Source: a bacterium (GTDB lineage: Bacteria > Bdellovibrionota > Bacteriovoracia > Bacteriovoracales > Bacteriovoracaceae). Taken from it: a DNA stretch of 64,000 bases. Below, one piece after another: positions 63,008 through 64,000 of this stretch. The stretch spans positions 27,032 to 91,031 of the forward strand of contig JAUHVL010000010.1 of the NCBI GenBank assembly GCA_030425045.1, in the 5' to 3' direction. The translations under genes were made by a program, and so were the position numbers. Within the stretch, counting starts at the first letter, position 1. The number at the start of each line of letters is the position of its first letter. The notes beneath the pieces are model-generated. The model ran no database searches. It was not told where the DNA came from and saw only the letters and a list, made by a program, of their open reading frames with translations.

Positions 63008-63949
63008 TTGGTTAGTGCGGTCTACTTAGGTCAAGATTTAGGTTATTGGCAGGATGTATGCCGCCGCCTTGAAAAAGAATTTCAAGGAGAGAAATTTACT
63101 TTCAATCATTGCTTCAGAAAAGACTTAAAAACATTTCAGAAAGTTTTATTAGAAATCATTAAGCATAAACCAGATATGATCTTCGTCGATTTTTCCGTTG
63201 AATCTAAAAAAGTTTTAACGGTTGCGAGAACATTACGAAGAATCTATCCCGATATGCAGGCCTTGATTGGACTTTGGAATTATTTAGATCCGAAACATTT
63301 AATAGACGAAGGTAATACAACAGGTGTGACCGTGACTCATATTAAAAGTGGGGAAATTGGTGAAGTCGTTCGCCATGCTATGCATTTATGTCGTCAAAAA
63401 AAACGAGATGAATTTGTTAAAGCACAACCAGCAGAAAACTTAGATCTTTCTATCGTTCATAAAATGAAAATAGGTTACCTTACAGAAGAATATCTTCACG
63501 TCGAACATAATGTACTGCCTCCGGTTGGAGATCATTTTGAGCTTTCTACTAATTTATTTGGGGGAAAGTTTAAAAGTAAATTTACTCTTCAAAGAGAGAT
63601 TAATGAAAACTTCTACTATAACTTCAATTATTGTAGTGATTTTAAAATTATCTATAACCCTGAAACTCCTGCTAAACCTGATGAAACAGATAAACAAAAA
63701 AGTTGGAGAATTAACGACGATAAACAAGTTGAAGAAAAACGGCGAAAGACTTTTTCAAGTTGGATCGAAGAACACAAAGCGACCAGTATTCCTAAAAGAA
63801 CAAAACTTCTGGTTATTGATTCAGAGTTATCTATTATAGATCAAGCAGATCGACCGCTTGATGAGTATCCTTTTTCAATTCGTTTTTTAAGAGAAATTGA
63901 TAATAAGGGAAGAGAGTTAACAAAAATAAAAGCTGGTATTATTTACTGA
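63008..63949 (+). CDS. Response-regulator-receiver-like protein of unknown function
   Basis: 313 residues from TTG 63008, chosen because GGAGAG lies just upstream (an in-frame TTG at 62996 overlaps that site). Residues 1-125 follow the receiver order, with PDMIFVDFSVES holding an Asp at the phospho-site position and RTLRRIYPDMQALIGLW after it, but the acidic pocket and the Thr/Lys positions are not clear. The C-terminal half (KMKIGYLTEEYLHVEHNVLPP) is unassigned and may recall PilZ-like beta domains. Its partner kinase is not evident. Confidence 0.55.
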   Translation: MVSAVYLGQDLGYWQDVCRRLEKEFQGEKFTFNHCFRKDLKTFQKVLLEIIKHKPDMIFVDFSVESKKVLTVARTLRRIYPDMQALIGLWNYLDPKHLIDEGNTTGVTVTHIKSGEIGEVVRHAMHLCRQKKRDEFVKAQPAENLDLSIVHKMKIGYLTEEYLHVEHNVLPPVGDHFELSTNLFGGKFKSKFTLQREINENFYYNFNYCSDFKIIYNPETPAKPDETDKQKSWRINDDKQVEEKRRKTFSSWIEEHKATSIPKRTKLLVIDSELSIIDQADRPLDEYPFSIRFLREIDNKGRELTKIKAGIIY

Positions 63950-63974
63950 ATCAAAGAAAAAGTTATAGTGGACT

Positions 63975-63996
63975 GTTTGTCAGTACATTGACAAAC
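63975..63996 (+). terminator. Probable terminator hairpin, cut by the window edge
   Basis: GTTTGTCA (63975-63982) and TGACAAAC (63989-63996) are perfectly complementary around a 6-base loop, 26 bases after the last stop codon. The expected T run would lie beyond the window. Confidence 0.6.
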
Positions 63997-64000
63997 GCTT

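Noticed and set aside
1..64000. tRNA or rRNA genes
   Set aside because: I looked for T-loop and anticodon-arm patterns in the intergenic gaps and found none that fold; a tRNAscan-SE run would be decisive.

Overview
The window is AT-rich, gene-dense bacterial chromosome with no rRNA, tRNA, phage or insertion-sequence genes that I can see. A topoisomerase pair next to ihfA and a MerR gene, a lexA-menE-menH run, many secreted proteins and lipoproteins of unknown family, and several peptidoglycan or protein hydrolases fit a Bdellovibrionota predator of the Bacteriovorax/Halobacteriovorax type. That placement is an inference from gene content and style; no phylogenetic marker was compared.

Layout. 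1-6.1 kb: 3' end of a type IIA topoisomerase B subunit with a lysine-rich tail, its short A subunit without the usual C-terminal domain, ihfA, a MerR regulator, ung and eno. 6.2-12.4 kb: a membrane histidine kinase, a degenerate 2H-phosphoesterase-like protein, an outer-membrane-type protein, a NodB-like lipoprotein and secreted unknowns. 12.5-15.1 kb: lexA, menE, menH. 15.1-15.6 kb: a noncoding stretch with two tandem copies of a structured RNA whose stems are kept by compensatory and wobble changes. 15.6-29.5 kb: very large exported proteins, including a zinc-metalloprotease-like lipoprotein and a cysteine-rich lipoprotein of about 1,657 residues, around an RDD protein/uppP pair.

29.6-44.6 kb is an unusual biosynthetic locus. 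A tightly coupled plus-strand run encodes a KAS III-like enzyme, a stand-alone acyl carrier protein, an acyl-AMP ligase, a second KAS III-like enzyme, three Rossmann reductases, a condensation-domain-like protein with HxxxDG, a GNAT-like protein and a GH3-family ligase. It is flanked by a divergent MMPL exporter with a hexapeptide acyltransferase, and by convergent genes for a second GNAT-like protein and a lone acyl-CoA-carboxylase-type carboxyltransferase. It looks like a compact system that makes and exports an acyl-derived small molecule or lipid; the product cannot be read from sequence.

44.9-61.2 kb holds a tryptophan-degradation pathway in three transcription units: kynA (followed at once by an S9 peptidase lipoprotein), the minus-strand set 4-oxalocrotonate decarboxylase-kynU-kmo, and the plus-strand set kynB-aldehyde dehydrogenase-RidA-3-hydroxyanthranilate dioxygenase-SDR. 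Together they cover tryptophan to 4-oxalocrotonate and its decarboxylation, except for aminocarboxymuconate-semialdehyde decarboxylase, which I do not find here. Between the units sit a MepA-type murein endopeptidase, an NlpC/P60-like protein and lipoproteins, consistent with a cell that digests prey protein and wall and burns the amino acids. The window ends with a START-like protein, a PAP2 phosphatase and a receiver-like protein.
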